From: Bacteroidota bacterium
GTDB taxonomy: Bacteria > Bacteroidota > Bacteroidia > Bacteroidales > VadinHA17
DNA: 6,537 nt
NCBI GenBank assembly: GCA_030593185.1
Contig: JAUVHQ010000125.1
Span: 1 to 6,537 of the forward strand
Reading direction: 5' to 3'
The notes beneath the pieces are model-generated. The model was not told the origin of the DNA, ran no database searches, and worked only from the letters and a program-made list of their open reading frames with translations. Positions 5,928 through 6,537 of this stretch are shown piece after piece (within the stretch, counting starts at the first letter, position 1; each line of letters opens with the position of its first letter). The position numbers and the translations under genes were made by a program.

Positions 5928-6377
5928 ATGGCTAGATCGCAAGAAACATTCAACAAAAAGGAAGTAAGAAACAAGAAGGAGAAAAAGAAAAAGGAAAAAG
6001 AAAAGAAGAGGTTAGCCAGGAAAGAAAGCGAGAAAAAAAGTGGTCTGGACGACATGATTGCCTATGTCGATGAAAATGGAAATATTACCTCCACACCTCC
6101 TGATCCTACCAAAAAGAAAGATATTAAACTAGAAGATATTGAGGTTGGAATACCTGCCAGTTCTGATGAAGAATCCGATCCTATAAGAGAGGGAACAGTA
6201 ACCTTTTTTAACGATTCTAAAGGTTTTGGTTTTATAAAGGATAAGGAAACAAAGGAAAGCGTATTTGTACATGTAAATAATATACTTGAAGAAATAACGG
6301 AGGGTAATGCTGTTATTTTTGAAATTGAGATGGGGCATAAAGGACCTATTGCAGTGCGTGTAAAGCTGTCTAAATAG
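5928..6377 (+). CDS. Cold-shock-domain protein with lysine-rich N-terminal extension
   Basis: A 149-aa putative RNA/ssDNA-binding protein. The last 65 residues form a cold shock domain: EGTVTFFNDSKGFGFI at 88-103 with RNP1 (KGFGFI, 98-103), then RNP2 as VFVHV at 112-116, and the closing strand AVRVKLSK. Residues of about 9-37 are almost entirely Lys, Glu and Arg and would form a highly charged helix. Residues 38-87 are an acidic linker. The MARSQETFNKKE opening is typical of this Bacteroidota family, in which cold shock domains carry such basic heads. It is twice the size of CspA-type proteins (about 70 aa). A role as an RNA chaperone or ribosome-associated protein is inferred from the domain only. 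The start follows AGAATAATCT and is the only one that keeps the conserved N-terminus. Confidence 0.92.
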   Translation: MARSQETFNKKEVRNKKEKKKKEKEKKRLARKESEKKSGLDDMIAYVDENGNITSTPPDPTKKKDIKLEDIEVGIPASSDEESDPIREGTVTFFNDSKGFGFIKDKETKESVFVHVNNILEEITEGNAVIFEIEMGHKGPIAVRVKLSK

Positions 6378-6417
6378 CTACGTTCACAAATCTCAAGTTA
6401 ATTATAAACCAAAACCC

Positions 6418-6537
6418 GTGTTTTTCAACTACCTGAAAATTGCATTACGCAACATCCAAAGGCAAAAATTTTATGCTTTCATCAACATTACAGGACTAAC
6501 AATTGGATTTATAACAAGTTTGTTAATCGTTTTGTAT
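6418..6537 (+). CDS. ABC transporter permease, MacB/FtsX-like, N-terminal fragment
   Basis: The reading frame from GTG 6418 stays open for 40 codons to the window end. It translates as (M)FFNYLKIALRNIQRQK, then FYAFINITGLTIGFITSLLIVLY. This is the hallmark opening of Bacteroidota MacB/FtsX-type permeases: a short amphipathic NYLKIALRNI segment, a basic stretch, then the first membrane helix with INITGL.IG. Such proteins (about 800 aa, four membrane helices and a large periplasmic domain) work with an ATPase to export substrates or signal across the membrane. The frame has no ATG upstream that would be better, and GTG gives exactly the expected N-terminus. It begins 40 bases after the cold-shock gene stop. 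The rest of the gene is outside the window, so the substrate is unknown. Confidence 0.88.
   Translation, partial: MFFNYLKIALRNIQRQKFYAFINITGLTIGFITSLLIVLY

Overview
The window looks like ordinary chromosomal DNA from a member of the Bacteroidota, probably a Bacteroidales/Marinilabiliales-type anaerobe or relative. The evidence is AT-rich DNA, no Shine-Dalgarno sequences before the genes (starts sit in an A/T leader, twice the identical AGAATAAATAATG), TAnnTTTG-like -7 promoter elements, and gene types common in that phylum. These include a ferredoxin-tailed aldo/keto reductase, an exported short M1 peptidase with a GMEHQ motif, an NADase-type glycan-binding-domain protein, a lysine-rich cold-shock-domain protein and a MacB/FtsX-like permease. 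The genus cannot be fixed from this sequence alone.

Layout. Bases 1-148 are non-coding: an imperfect inverted repeat of about 117 bp made of two homologous terminator units facing each other. The right-hand unit terminates a minus-strand tRNA-Ser(CGA) at 149-237. A plus-strand aldo/keto reductase with two 4Fe-4S motifs (339-1472) meets, tail to tail, a minus-strand exported M1 metallopeptidase (1526-3166). A 385-bp intergenic region follows, between divergent genes. It holds a hexamer-repeat element (about 3260-3411) that can fold into a long hairpin. Then, all on the plus strand, come a secreted NADase-type-domain protein of unknown role (3552-4670), a heptamer tandem repeat (4694-4728), an exported MsrB-MsrA fusion (4772-5695), a 232-bp gap without a recognisable gene, a cold-shock-domain protein with a polylysine-rich head (5928-6377), and the first 40 codons of an ABC-transporter permease starting at GTG (6418, running off the window).

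How the genes fit together. No clear multi-gene pathway is visible. Three neighbouring products (M1 peptidase, NADase-type-domain protein, MsrBA) carry signal peptides and would act in the envelope: peptide turnover, possible surface or glycan binding, and repair of oxidised methionine. They are separated by repeats and by gaps of 100-385 bp, so a single operon is unlikely. I found no convincing new defence, mobile or biosynthetic system. The least explained parts are the two intergenic short-period repeats, the C-terminal region of the 3552-4670 protein, and the palindromic tRNA terminator region.
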